Source: a virus. From it: 54,944 bases of DNA. Below, piece after piece: positions 33,490 to 42,444 of this stretch (position 1 is its first letter; every line of letters starts with the position of its first letter). The position numbers and the translations under genes are program-made. Location of the stretch: positions 1 to 54,944 of the IMG/VR virus record IMGVR_UViG_3300015371_000046; one strand, written 5' to 3'. The notes below the pieces were generated by a model that saw nothing but the letters and a program-made list of their open reading frames with translations, was not told where the DNA came from and searched no databases.

Positions 33490-34410
33490 ATGGCGTTCTT
33501 AGATTTCTTATCACCGATCTTCGGGAGTAAACCGCAGATAGCGGACTACACCCCTGTTGATCTGAGCGATGAACAGCTTAAAGCGATCAGTGCCAACATT
33601 GACAACTTCCCTGAGTTTCAAAAACTCGGGAATCTGTATCAGCAGTTCATGCTTTCCCAGTACGAGAGCGCCATCCCTGGGTTCAGAGACATTCTCAAAA
33701 TGGGTGGGGAAACCACCAAACAAATGCTGGACGTATCCAGTCAGGAGTTGGCTGGTGAAATACCCAAAGACGTTCAGGAAGCGGTGCAACGATCGAGTGC
33801 ATTCCAGAGTCTGATGGGTGGCACGGCCGGCAGCGGGATGGCAAAAGCTCTGACTGCTCGTGACCTCGGATTGACTTCATTGGATCTCACCCAGAGAGGC
33901 GCACAAATGGCAGGAGCAGCAGGGAACGCCGCGCAACGGTGGGCTGGACTGGCTCAGGCTGGCGGACCGGAAGGGATGCTGGTTACTACCCAGCAGCAGG
34001 CCAATCTGGACATGCAGCAGAATTTAATTAAGCGAAACATCCAACAGCAGAAGTACAACGTTGAAGCGGCACCTGACCCAGTGGCAAAAGGGTTGAGCGA
34101 TATTGTGATGTATCTGACTGGGCAATATCTGGGGAGCATGGGCGGTGGCGGCATGGGCGGAGGCGGGGGGGGTGGATTACCTACGGCTGGTAACGCACCG
34201 GCAACGTCGGCGGCGGGAAGTATTCAGGACACAGGTGGTTTTCCGGCCAGTGGATATTCAAAAGATACTGGTGGTGGAAGCGCAATGCCACAGACTGCGA
34301 TAAACTGGGGCGGCACATCAACCGCTGGAACTACTTCATACAATCCTTATAGCAACGCACCACCTAATGTGTGGGATTCGTACGCATATCAATCAAACTT
34401 CACAGGATAA
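33490..34410 (+). CDS. Internal virion protein candidate, Gly-rich C-terminus
   Basis: A 306-residue protein starting MAFLDFLSPIFGSKP. Helical core with QYESAIPGFRDILKMGGETT and an alanine/glutamine-rich segment, then a glycine run (about residues 218-230) and a Ser/Gly tail. Its start MAFLDFLSPIFG and place before two large helical proteins match internal core or ejection proteins of podoviruses. No enzyme motif. Confidence 0.6.
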   Translation: MAFLDFLSPIFGSKPQIADYTPVDLSDEQLKAISANIDNFPEFQKLGNLYQQFMLSQYESAIPGFRDILKMGGETTKQMLDVSSQELAGEIPKDVQEAVQRSSAFQSLMGGTAGSGMAKALTARDLGLTSLDLTQRGAQMAGAAGNAAQRWAGLAQAGGPEGMLVTTQQQANLDMQQNLIKRNIQQQKYNVEAAPDPVAKGLSDIVMYLTGQYLGSMGGGGMGGGGGGGLPTAGNAPATSAAGSIQDTGGFPASGYSKDTGGGSAMPQTAINWGGTSTAGTTSYNPYSNAPPNVWDSYAYQSNFTG

Positions 34411-34413
34411 CCT

Positions 34414-35409
34414 ATGGCAGAACTTGAAGAACCAGGCTGGCCCGCATCACTGACGCCCAAGACAAGTCCGGTAGAAGTGTTTGCGAGCGCGTTCGCACAA
34501 GCCGCGAACACCAATCTAAAGAAGCAACAACTGGAGCGTGAACTTGCCCAGATGAACATGAACATGCAGTTGAAACAGCAAGATCATCAGTTGGACTTGG
34601 AGAAGTTTGGGTGGCAACAGAAGTACCAGACCGCGGCGTTGAATCGTCAGTATGATACCGAACAACGAATGGCTACGTATCAGGACAGGATGGCATCTAA
34701 CGCTGAAAAGAGATTGAATTTTGAGATGTCGAAAAGCGATGCCAGTGTCACTCATGCCGACGAACTTCTTACAGGCTTGTCAGAGATCGCACAAGACCCT
34801 GAAACCCCAATGGGCAGTCCGGCATGGTGGAACAAAGCGATAGCCAAGAGAAGCCAAGTTCCATACACCAAGGAAACCGAGAAGGTATGGAAACAGTTTT
34901 CGATAGACGCCAACCGCAACGCCATTGGGTTGAACAGGGATGCCAATATGCTGATGCGAAGTCTTCAGACCTCATTGCAACAAGGGCATTCACCGGGAAG
35001 TGATCCATTCGACATCGGTGATTTACAACGTGATCCAAGCGAATGGAGAAGCGGTAAAAATCCTCAAGGTCAGCCTACCAAATTCATCGCTGACATAAAA
35101 ATCCCTGATCCAAATGATCCCGCCAAGTTTCGGTACGAAGCTATCGACAAGGCAAAGGAAGATGAATTGATAAAGGCAGGGCAATCCTCTCAAATTCGAT
35201 ACCGAACTACGCCCGCATCCAATTACACAAACTGGATGGACACATATAAGCATGTGCAACGCCTCGGGAGCGGTAAGATTTCAGATCAGGCTGTGCCAAT
35301 ACCCAATGCAACAGGGCGAGTTCGCGTAAAAGCCCCGGACGGTTCTGTTGGGACGCTTCCAATGTCCCAGTTGGCTGAAGCTTTAGATGCCGGTTACACT
35401 CAGGAATGA
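34414..35409 (+). CDS. Internal virion protein candidate, coiled coil
   Basis: A 331-residue protein. Residues 25-110 form a long Gln/Met-rich coiled coil (NLKKQQLERELAQMNMNMQ). Later parts are mixed (NPQGQPTKFIADIKIPD, DGSVGTLPMSQLAEALDAGY). It lies between other ejection-protein candidates. It is likely released with DNA or part of the inner core. Inference from context. Confidence 0.6.
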   Translation: MAELEEPGWPASLTPKTSPVEVFASAFAQAANTNLKKQQLERELAQMNMNMQLKQQDHQLDLEKFGWQQKYQTAALNRQYDTEQRMATYQDRMASNAEKRLNFEMSKSDASVTHADELLTGLSEIAQDPETPMGSPAWWNKAIAKRSQVPYTKETEKVWKQFSIDANRNAIGLNRDANMLMRSLQTSLQQGHSPGSDPFDIGDLQRDPSEWRSGKNPQGQPTKFIADIKIPDPNDPAKFRYEAIDKAKEDELIKAGQSSQIRYRTTPASNYTNWMDTYKHVQRLGSGKISDQAVPIPNATGRVRVKAPDGSVGTLPMSQLAEALDAGYTQE

Positions 35410-35410
35410 A

Positions 35411-38400
35411 ATGCCACTGGATTTTCAGCCTGATACAGCGGTAGCGGAACAGCCGGAAGCGTCAACTGATACTTCGCAGTTTGATTTTCAGCCTGAGGGA
35501 CAGACCAATAAGCAGTTTGATTTTCAAGTCGAAGCTCCGGCCCCTTCAGATTCTCCAACTCCTCAAACCGATTCAGCGTTAGCCCAGCTCAATAAATTAG
35601 CTCAGACACCTTCCCCTCCGTTCCTGCATGGGGTTGAAGAAGCGGTAAAAGGACTGATACCAAAAAGTATTGGTGCGGCTGGGAAGATGATCGGGGAATC
35701 AATTACCCCGGTGACTGGTGCGGTTGAGGATGTCATTCAGGCAGGAAAGAACGTCGCTCAGGTAGCCCAAGGCGCACCAATCGAGCAAACGTTCCAAGAG
35801 AAATCCTTCGACCAGTACACCACTGAGGATTGGGGAAAGTTCGTTGGTCAGATGGGAATCCAGGCGGCCATGGCAATCCCTGCATTCAAAGGGTTGCGTC
35901 CAGAAGTGCGGGCAAGAATCACGGCAGAACCAGTAGCGAGAGAACCAGTCTCTGAAACATTACAACCAGAAACAGCAAGGATAGGAGGTGAGACATATGC
36001 CACTCAAGAAGGGCAAATCAGACAAGGTGGTGAGCCAGAATATATCGGAGTTTCACCACGGGAAAACGTACCAGAAGACATTGGCCAAGCACGGGAAATC
36101 GGTAGCGAACCGCCAAGCGATAGCGGCGGCGTTGGAGCAGCGCAGGCGGAGCCGGTAGAAGCCCCCGAACTTACTTCAACCAAGAATGAAATTGTTGGTC
36201 AGGAACGTGAAGCCCGTGGGCTGGAGCCAGCGGTAGAAGCTGCCCGTAGAGATTTCGGTACGGTCTGGGATCAAGCTGCGGCTGAATCCGCCAGAGATCC
36301 CAGCATTGGAGAACGGTTGGTTACTGAACTCTCCAGTAATCCTCGTGCTCTTTCTGATACCGAGAACGCACATCTACTCCGGCGCCAGATCGAAGTCCAG
36401 AACGAGCATGACGCTGCGATACAGGATGTGAACGCACACCCCGAGGATGTGACGGCACAAGCACGACTGGAGCGAGCGCGGGATAATCTACAGGCATCCT
36501 ACAATGCCAGTGAAGTGGCAGGGAGAGAGACTGGGCGCGGGTTAAACGCCAGAAAAATGCTGGCAGCCAATGATTTTTCACTTGCCAAGATGGAAGCTGA
36601 GACCAGAGCCGTAGTGAACAAGGGTAAACCGTTATCGTTTCAACAAATCAAAGAAGTCGAATCATTGCATCAACGCATAGCCACGGCTGAAGCCAAACTT
36701 GCCAGTTACGAGGCGAGAGATGCATTCAATGAAGCGTTGAAGCAGGCCAAAATAGAAGCTCGCAAAGCAGGAAAGGCTGGTGGAGGTCTTCAAGGGTTTT
36801 TGGATCAGCAGGCGGTAAGGGCAAGGGAGCGTATTGTCGCACGACGCGGTAGGCTTTACGCCGATCCAACTGGAGTTACGCAAGTGGCGCATCTGACAGA
36901 TGAAGCCATCATTGGTGCTTCACATATTGCCAGAGGAATAACCAAGTTCGCTGATTGGTCTGAAGCGATGATTAAAGAACTCGGTGAGAAGATCAAACCT
37001 CACCTGAAAGCATTGTATGCTAGGGCTAAGGAACTTGCCACCAAAGCAGGTAAGGAGAAATTAACACCAGAAGAAAGAGAATCTCGGTTACTTGCTGGAG
37101 AGAAGAAGGGGATTATCACCCGAACCGAGAAGCTGAAGACCAAGCTCGCAGCCGGTGAGTTTGAACGACCAGTCAAAAAGCCACCACGGATGGACAAGGA
37201 AAAGGCCGATCTGATCTATGAGTATCACAAGCTCAGGGATGAATATCATCGTTTGTTGCTTGAGGCAGAACGAAAACAGCAGCCTCTTCCCAAAAAGATT
37301 CTGGGTGGTGCTCGGGAAGGACTCAGTTTTACCAGAGCGTTGATGACCTCGTTCGATTTGTCTGCGGTGCTTCGGCAGGGAGGATTCATTGCCATGGGGC
37401 ATCCTCTTCGTGCTGCTAAAATCTTCCCTGATATGTTCCGTGCTCTGGCATCAGAGAAGGGAAGGTTTATCGTCAACGAACAGATCCGGAATAGACCCAA
37501 CGCCAAGTCAGGACTCTACCAGCAGGCAAAACTCTATCTGGCAGATGAACGGTTGGGTGGTTCTCTTTCAAAAATGGAGGAAGTTTACGCCTCGCGCTGG
37601 GCGCAAAAGGTTCCTGGTATTGCAGCCTCCGAACGTGCTTACACAACGTTCCTAAACAGATTGCGAGCAGATTCCTTTGACGCGCTGGCTGCCAGTCTAT
37701 CCAAAGGCGGCAAGCCAACGCTGCCTGAAGCCCGAGCAATAGGCAACTTTGTAAATGTGGCTACCGGCCGCGGTGATATGGGTAAGTTTGCCACGGCAGC
37801 CAACGCTCTGAGCCAAGGGTTCTTCGCACCTCGATATGTCCTGAGCAGGTTCCAGACTATACTTGGACAACCACTGTACAAGGGAACGTTCCGAACCCGA
37901 GCGATGATTGCTGGTGAGTACGCCAAGATGCTGACCGGACTGGGAACCATCTACGCCTTGGGCATGGCATTGAAACCTGACTCGGTGGAAACTGATCCGC
38001 GCTCGACTGATTTCGGGAAGCTGAAGTTCGGCAACACACGGGTAGATCCTTTGTTTGGTCTGCAACAAACAACCGTGTTGCTCGCCCGAGAACTTACAGG
38101 CAAATCCAAAACATACAGGGGAATGATTGAACCGATTCGTGGCAGGGTTCCCTATGGGAAACCGACAGGGTTCGACGTAGCCACCCGATTCTTACGCAGT
38201 AAACTTGCTCCGGTCCCAGGAGGGGTAGCCAATCTATTGACTGGAAAAGATTATGCAGGTCAACCAGTGACCGCTGCTTCGACCGCTCTGAATCTACTCA
38301 CTCCAATCGGTGGAAATGATATTTACAAAGCCATGATCGACCAAGGCGTACCCAAGGGAACAGCAATGGCGCTGTTGTCCATATTGGGAATGAACATCCA

Positions 38401-38449
38401 GACGTACGACCCAAAAAAGAATCGGGTGCAGGCTAGGGTATCGCCTTAA
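35411..38449 (+). CDS. Very large virion protein, polyvalent/ejection type
   Basis: A 1012-residue protein from ATG 35411, two bases after the previous stop. The N-terminus has three FDFQPE/FDFQVE-like motifs (residues about 5-50), then SFDQYTTEDWGKFVGQMG, long acidic helices (300-620), and a C-terminal domain. That domain (TSFDLSAVLRQGGF, NAKSGLYQQ, ASERAYTTFLNRLRADSF, NFVNVATGRGD, FAPRYVLSRFQT) matches the C-terminal region of the large polyvalent proteins found in many phages. It probably enters the cell with the DNA. The stop overlaps the opposing methyltransferase gene by four bases. Confidence 0.75.
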   Translation: MPLDFQPDTAVAEQPEASTDTSQFDFQPEGQTNKQFDFQVEAPAPSDSPTPQTDSALAQLNKLAQTPSPPFLHGVEEAVKGLIPKSIGAAGKMIGESITPVTGAVEDVIQAGKNVAQVAQGAPIEQTFQEKSFDQYTTEDWGKFVGQMGIQAAMAIPAFKGLRPEVRARITAEPVAREPVSETLQPETARIGGETYATQEGQIRQGGEPEYIGVSPRENVPEDIGQAREIGSEPPSDSGGVGAAQAEPVEAPELTSTKNEIVGQEREARGLEPAVEAARRDFGTVWDQAAAESARDPSIGERLVTELSSNPRALSDTENAHLLRRQIEVQNEHDAAIQDVNAHPEDVTAQARLERARDNLQASYNASEVAGRETGRGLNARKMLAANDFSLAKMEAETRAVVNKGKPLSFQQIKEVESLHQRIATAEAKLASYEARDAFNEALKQAKIEARKAGKAGGGLQGFLDQQAVRARERIVARRGRLYADPTGVTQVAHLTDEAIIGASHIARGITKFADWSEAMIKELGEKIKPHLKALYARAKELATKAGKEKLTPEERESRLLAGEKKGIITRTEKLKTKLAAGEFERPVKKPPRMDKEKADLIYEYHKLRDEYHRLLLEAERKQQPLPKKILGGAREGLSFTRALMTSFDLSAVLRQGGFIAMGHPLRAAKIFPDMFRALASEKGRFIVNEQIRNRPNAKSGLYQQAKLYLADERLGGSLSKMEEVYASRWAQKVPGIAASERAYTTFLNRLRADSFDALAASLSKGGKPTLPEARAIGNFVNVATGRGDMGKFATAANALSQGFFAPRYVLSRFQTILGQPLYKGTFRTRAMIAGEYAKMLTGLGTIYALGMALKPDSVETDPRSTDFGKLKFGNTRVDPLFGLQQTTVLLARELTGKSKTYRGMIEPIRGRVPYGKPTGFDVATRFLRSKLAPVPGGVANLLTGKDYAGQPVTAASTALNLLTPIGGNDIYKAMIDQGVPKGTAMALLSILGMNIQTYDPKKNRVQARVSP

Positions 38450-39003
38450 GCCGACCATGATTGACTGACTGCTGGTTTACGCCAGCACATGAACAATCGA
38501 CTATCCACTTGGCTGCTGCCCTCGGGCATTTCTACCGCGGTATAATCAAACCCCTGCGGGATAGCAGACACTAACGCCGGCACAGTGGCACGATCGGGAA
38601 CGTCCTCCACGATCATTATCCCATCCGGGGACAATAGTGGAGCATAGTTTATCACAAACCAAATCTGATCCAGTGGACCGTGGCTGCCGTCATCAATGAT
38701 GATGTCGTACGTTTTAGCCCCCAGTTTACGCACAGTCTCATCGTTGTACGCCCCGGTGTATAGAACCACGATGTCTTCGGGGAGTTTGATGTTGTTATCC
38801 ACAGCATCTACGCCCCATATTTTAGCGAACGGGAAGTACTCATGCCATGTGCGGAGAGAGTTGCCAAACTGGACACCGATCTCAAGGATCTTAACATCCT
38901 TGTACCGGAGGTGGCGGAACAGGATGTCGTACAGTCCAAGGTAATGATGATGACTGGCTTTATCAGTCTGGTTGCGGAGTCCGATTTCCTGTAGGGTTGC
39001 CAT
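38446..39003 (-). CDS. AdoMet-dependent methyltransferase, sugar-O type
   Basis: A 185-residue class I methyltransferase: NQTDKASHHHYLGLYDILF, KILEIGVQFGNSLRTWHEYF (AdoMet motif), IWGVDAVDNN, DIIIDDGSHGPLDQIW (acidic motif and His), GIMIVEDV. This pattern is close to macrocin/rhamnosyl O-methyltransferase-type proteins that methylate sugars. It ends the leftward arm, tail-to-tail with the large virion gene, sharing bases CTTAAG. It probably modifies a sugar added by the nearby transferases. Confidence 0.85.
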   Translation of the reverse strand: MATLQEIGLRNQTDKASHHHYLGLYDILFRHLRYKDVKILEIGVQFGNSLRTWHEYFPFAKIWGVDAVDNNIKLPEDIVVLYTGAYNDETVRKLGAKTYDIIIDDGSHGPLDQIWFVINYAPLLSPDGIMIVEDVPDRATVPALVSAIPQGFDYTAVEMPEGSSQVDSRLFMCWRKPAVSQSWSA

Positions 39004-39043
39004 TAAAAATCCGATGCCCCCTTTCGCGAATTATTTTTTTGCT

Positions 39044-39202
39044 TCAAAGTTTTGGATTGGTTAGGATGATTATGATTGCCGTCAACGAACAACCTAGACC
39101 GATTAGACTAATCAGTAATTGGATTTTAATCCTTTTGTATTTGTTGTGCCACTCCCAACATTCTTTCCACACAGTAAACATCGGTGTCTCTTCCTCGTTC
39201 AT
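39044..39202 (-). CDS. Small single-pass membrane protein
   Basis: Fifty-two residues: MNEEETPMFTVWKECWEWHN, KYKRIKIQ, then a hydrophobic helix LLISLIGLGCSLTAIIIIL. The ATG overlaps the upstream stop (ATGA), which argues that it is translated. It may anchor or regulate neighbouring glycan enzymes at the membrane; no family is recognised. Confidence 0.6.
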   Translation of the reverse strand: MNEEETPMFTVWKECWEWHNKYKRIKIQLLISLIGLGCSLTAIIIILTNPKL

Positions 39203-39702
39203 AGTTCAATCCCCCATATCAACGGCCACAGTCTTTCCATTACCCATGGTGCTTTGGATTCTTTTTGGCAAACTTCAAGCATGTGGTGGTAGATGGAGAT
39301 CGGGCGGGTTTGCAGTTGTTGTTTACTGATCCGGTATTGAGCGCCAGCGACAAATCGAAACGTAGTGGGTTTTGGTAATTCAAAATCTTCACAGAAAGCA
39401 TGGAGCGGGGCTTCGTAGTGTGGGGCGCCATCGGCGTTGCACTCCACCACTTCCCCGTAGTATCGAACGCTTGGATCCTCCAGATGTTTGAGGAAATCAA
39501 GGTCATGCTTGAACGGATCACCTTGCACGAATACTATTTCATCCGGGTAAGCCCAAGTGCTGCATATCCAACTGAGATAACTGTCTGCCTCTCTGCCCTT
39601 GGGTTGATACACGATGTTAACGTGGACATTCCAGCGTTCTTTTAGCGGAGTTGTCCACTCGTAATCCTCATGGTTATTGGCTGCGACAATGAGTGCGTTC
39701 AT
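39199..39702 (-). CDS. Glycosyltransferase-like protein, DUF3431-like
   Basis: A 167-residue protein: LIVAANNHEDYEWTTPLKE, ADSYLSWICSTWAYPDEIVF, VQGDPFKHDLDFLKHL, GAQYRISKQQLQTRPISIY and a late helix. The 'E.D.YL.WI...Y..PD...F.QGDPF.H' line is the pattern of DUF3431 proteins, thought to be glycosyltransferase-like. It overlaps both neighbours by four bases in the sugar cassette. Catalytic role unproven. Confidence 0.65.
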   Translation of the reverse strand: MNALIVAANNHEDYEWTTPLKERWNVHVNIVYQPKGREADSYLSWICSTWAYPDEIVFVQGDPFKHDLDFLKHLEDPSVRYYGEVVECNADGAPHYEAPLHAFCEDFELPKPTTFRFVAGAQYRISKQQLQTRPISIYHHMLEVCQKESKAPWVMERLWPLIWGIEL

Positions 39703-39902
39703 TTGATTCCGGCATGGTCAAGGTTTGCTTTCATCTCCCTCATTAAATCCATTGTCATTTCCCACCATGACATAAGCCCAGTCTCCCGTGCCTTGATACA
39801 ACCAGCTAATCTTTCAGCCACGTTTTGTAAGTTATCTAGGTGGACTTTAATTGTTGGTTCACCCTGTTTTTCCAGTTCCTTTTTATAATAGTCTGTGCTC
39901 AT
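39699..39902 (-). CDS. Small helical protein
   Basis: Sixty-seven residues from the ATG overlapping the upstream stop. Charged helix with KVHLDNLQNVAERLAGCIKA and TMDLMREMKANLDH. No family recognised. Translational coupling places it in the sugar cassette operon. Confidence 0.6.
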   Translation of the reverse strand: MSTDYYKKELEKQGEPTIKVHLDNLQNVAERLAGCIKARETGLMSWWEMTMDLMREMKANLDHAGIK

Positions 39903-40615
39903 ATATACTTCTTCCACTCGGTTTCGTTCCTTTCAAGGTTGTGGGATTCGATGTGCAGATTCTGCCATACATTGGACTGGCGCACATGGCGGACGGTTGG
40001 GCCTTGGAGATTGATGCAGTGCCCACGCTTGTAGGCTTCCTGCTGTAACCGATAACCCATCCATATATCGTCAAATCGTGGTGCTTCCTCATCGAACTTA
40101 AAGTAAGGCCAAAACTCAGCCTTGAACGCGCAGTTCATACCGCTGAACGGGAAGAATCTATGATACATTGCCTTGCGATGGAACTTACAGACATAATCAT
40201 TATCAACGAGGGTGCGAGCCGCATCGTAATCGGGATGCAACTCCCAGAACCCCATTGATGCAGCCACTGGTAGCTTTACAAAGTGTTCATAATACGGTGT
40301 GCCCCGTGAAGGCGGGTCGGTTACTGCATCGTATAGCTTAATTTTTGCGGGTTCAAGAGCATCTAAATGAAACTGTGCCCATTCCTCAAGCTTCATGCCA
40401 TCCGGATAACAATCATCATCCAGCACCATAACAACTTCAGCACCGGATTCCAATGCTTTTGCAATCCCCTTATTCTTTGTTACCGCGCACCCTTCCTTAT
40501 GTTCGTCACGTTGCAAGATCAAATAACTTGGTATTACTGTCAGGATACCCCATGAATCTAAAAATGACTTTAACATTTCGGGATTATGCCATGCCACCAC
40601 AATTTTATAGGTCAT
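39899..40615 (-). CDS. Reversibly glycosylated polypeptide-like (GT75-like) protein
   Basis: A 238-residue protein. Acidic metal-site motif VMVLDDDCYPDG (DDD at about 66-68). The second half follows the plant RGP and UDP-arabinopyranose mutase family: ASMGFWELHPDYDAARTLV, FPFSGMNCAFK, PRFDDIWMGYRLQQ (FDDIW near 181-185), VRQSNVWQNLHIE. RGPs are GT75 proteins that self-glycosylate or interconvert UDP-arabinose ring forms. In a phage this may supply or attach a furanose sugar. Family assignment from memory of these motifs. It overlaps its neighbours by four bases. Confidence 0.75.
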   Translation of the reverse strand: MTYKIVVAWHNPEMLKSFLDSWGILTVIPSYLILQRDEHKEGCAVTKNKGIAKALESGAEVVMVLDDDCYPDGMKLEEWAQFHLDALEPAKIKLYDAVTDPPSRGTPYYEHFVKLPVAASMGFWELHPDYDAARTLVDNDYVCKFHRKAMYHRFFPFSGMNCAFKAEFWPYFKFDEEAPRFDDIWMGYRLQQEAYKRGHCINLQGPTVRHVRQSNVWQNLHIESHNLERNETEWKKYI

Positions 40616-41136
40616 AGGGTAACTTCAAACAGGGTATTGGTAAGCCGATCAGGTCCGTTAGGGAACTCTTCATCCAGTAGTCTCTTGAAGTCAGGGTAAT
40701 CTTCATGCCCGTAATCGTGCCGAGCTAGAGTACCACCGGGCATCAGTAACTTACGAGCCAACCGTATGTCTTCCTTGTTCTCATCGTATATAGCAGACCC
40801 ATCAAGGAATATAAAGTTAAAGTGTTTTCCACGTTGTATCAGGTCTGTCATTCCAGCCAGCGAAGTTGCCTTAATGATAGTCACTTGATCACTGACTCCG
40901 AAGGCATCCAGATTATTGCACATGGAAGTTAGTGTATCACCCATCCATGTTTCACCGTGAGGATCAATGGAAGTAACGTGCATTGCTCCTGCGAGAGCCA
41001 TGATGATTGCTGAATACCCGTGAGCCGCCCCGATCTCCAGTACGTGTTTACCGTAGGCGAGTTCACGTAACCGTTGTGCTTCATCAGGTGTGATAGCGGT
41101 AGTGAAGTTAAGTGTGCGCCACCGTGGACTAATCAT
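40612..41136 (-). CDS. AdoMet-dependent methyltransferase (Methyltransf_24 type)
   Basis: A 174-residue enzyme: KHVLEIGAAHGYSAIIMALA (AdoMet motif), VTSIDPHGE, FIFLDGSAIYDENKEDIRLA, MPGGTLARHDYGH. This is the small class I type that often O-methylates sugars. It is similar in kind to the middle domain of the fusion at 19172. Overlapping starts and stops join it to the transferase genes on either side. Confidence 0.82.
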   Translation of the reverse strand: MISPRWRTLNFTTAITPDEAQRLRELAYGKHVLEIGAAHGYSAIIMALAGAMHVTSIDPHGETWMGDTLTSMCNNLDAFGVSDQVTIIKATSLAGMTDLIQRGKHFNFIFLDGSAIYDENKEDIRLARKLLMPGGTLARHDYGHEDYPDFKRLLDEEFPNGPDRLTNTLFEVTL

Positions 41137-41783
41137 TTTGTTATGTATTCCAGTTCGGATTCTTTCTTGATACCATGGATCACATCAACCCCCGAATGAT
41201 AAGCGAACCGTGCCCGATCTAAGTCCCCCTCACAATCCATACTGTTGCGGCTAAATTCTGTCCACAAATCGTCCTGTATCTGTTGATGCAGGCGATGGCA
41301 TACCACTCCAAAGAATACATCAGGTGAAGCCGTGGCGCCCTGACATTTTCCATCCTTGATTACACTCTTGCCAGCATCCGTAAAATCCCATGCACAATCT
41401 CTCGATAAAACCCATGGGTTATGCCAGAAGCTGTAATCTTTATGGAATGTGCCTGCCCGATGTGAAGCGATGTCACGAAGACCTTCAACGTCTATCGCGG
41501 TAAATATCAGGGTATCGTACTCGGCCAGGATCAGAACGTCCCAGTCAGCGCGAAACAGCAGACGTTCAATGGTATCAACCATGCGTCGTGGAAGTTTATC
41601 CTGGTCGATGTAACTGTCGCTGCCTACTGCGATACGTTCTACGCCTTCGGGTGTACGGCATTCGGTGTCCTCAGTCACGATGATAACGTTATGGTCGGCC
41701 TGTTGATTGAGAAAGTAAGGCCAGTGGCGCAAGAGAGTGGAGGAGCATGAGCGGCATGTCATCACGGCGAGCAGCGTGGTCAT
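41133..41783 (-). CDS. Putative glycosyltransferase
   Basis: A 216-residue protein from the ATG overlapping the endolysin stop. N-terminal strand MTTLLAVMTCRSCSS, then HNVIIVTEDTECRTP, DVLILAEYDTLIF (acidic DxD-like site), FHKDYSFWHNPWVLSRD and a conserved-looking FGVVCHRLHQQI. It has the layout of small GT-A enzymes found in phage glycan cassettes, but no exact family is named. Confidence 0.65.
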   Translation of the reverse strand: MTTLLAVMTCRSCSSTLLRHWPYFLNQQADHNVIIVTEDTECRTPEGVERIAVGSDSYIDQDKLPRRMVDTIERLLFRADWDVLILAEYDTLIFTAIDVEGLRDIASHRAGTFHKDYSFWHNPWVLSRDCAWDFTDAGKSVIKDGKCQGATASPDVFFGVVCHRLHQQIQDDLWTEFSRNSMDCEGDLDRARFAYHSGVDVIHGIKKESELEYITK

Positions 41784-42214
41784 GCAGGCGACCACTTAAA
41801 GATTCCATCAGTCGGGAAGTTGGCTGGGCTGTACCCGAAGTGTTCAGCAGCTACGGCTGCAATGTCGATCTTGCGTCCTGTCCATGCCGCCGGTCCAATG
41901 TCAGTCTGTTGTAATCGTAGTGTCACCCCGTTAGGAGCAGTCACTTCAAACCATTGTCCCAAGGTAGAACGTGCAGGTAACGCTATGCCTTGCTGATCAT
42001 CCGGCACACCGAGTGCGTTAGAGTTAGGTTCATCGCCCGTATCAACCCAGTTGTATCGTCCTCTATATTGTGAATACCAACTGCCTTTACTCTGATAGAC
42101 TTCAGGTTCGGCAATGAGTTTGGCAAGGGCGAGCTTGGTATTGGGACCAAATATACCGTCCTGATCTACACCGAGGGCGAACTGGATTAGTTTAATCTTT
42201 TCTTTATCTGTCAT
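41780..42214 (-). CDS. Endolysin-like protein with peptidoglycan-binding and barrel domains
   Basis: A 144-residue protein. Residues 1-35 form a peptidoglycan-binding repeat (IKLIQFALGVDQDGIFGPNT, LALAKLI). The rest is a double-psi barrel domain of the RlpA/lytic type: GSWYSQYRGRYNWVDTGD, SNALGVP, QGIALP, LGQWFEVTAPNG, QQTDIGPAAWTGRKIDIAA, AAEHFGYSPANFP. It follows the holin gene with a four-base overlap. Probably cleaves the host cell wall for lysis; catalytic chemistry not proven. Confidence 0.82.
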   Translation of the reverse strand: MTDKEKIKLIQFALGVDQDGIFGPNTKLALAKLIAEPEVYQSKGSWYSQYRGRYNWVDTGDEPNSNALGVPDDQQGIALPARSTLGQWFEVTAPNGVTLRLQQTDIGPAAWTGRKIDIAAVAAEHFGYSPANFPTDGIFKWSPA

Positions 42215-42444
42215 TTCTTTTTGGGTTCTATTTCCGGTGTGAGTGTGGTCTGACGTTGGACAATCATCCCGGTCAGAGCGCCGACTAACGTTGAGGCTAT
42301 TGAAATGATGGCGGTCAGGATGGCAGGGTCAGCGTAGTTCTTATAGAATAAGGTGAGGCACAGGGATAGCACGGTTACGAAAGCCAGAATGCAGATGGCA
42401 ACGACTGCGATTCTGCGGACTAGATCACGGCCAAAGTAATTCAT
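42211..42444 (-). CDS. Holin-like two-helix membrane protein
   Basis: A 77-residue protein. Two hydrophobic segments: RIAVVAICILAFVTVLSLCL and IISIASTLVGALTGMIV, then a charged C-terminus (EIEPKKK). Size, topology and coupling (ATGA) to the endolysin match a class II holin. It forms the inner-membrane lesion that times lysis. Confidence 0.78.
   Translation of the reverse strand: MNYFGRDLVRRIAVVAICILAFVTVLSLCLTLFYKNYADPAILTAIISIASTLVGALTGMIVQRQTTLTPEIEPKKK

Noticed and set aside
38470-38487. TGCTGG / CCAGCA hairpin just after the convergent stops as a terminator
   Set aside because: Stem of six bases, no T-run, and it lies within the methyltransferase coding sequence.
38997-39329. Plus-strand 110-codon frame between minus-strand genes
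   Set aside because: It shadows the glycosyltransferase-like gene and the small membrane gene, whose overlapping starts and stops are convincing.
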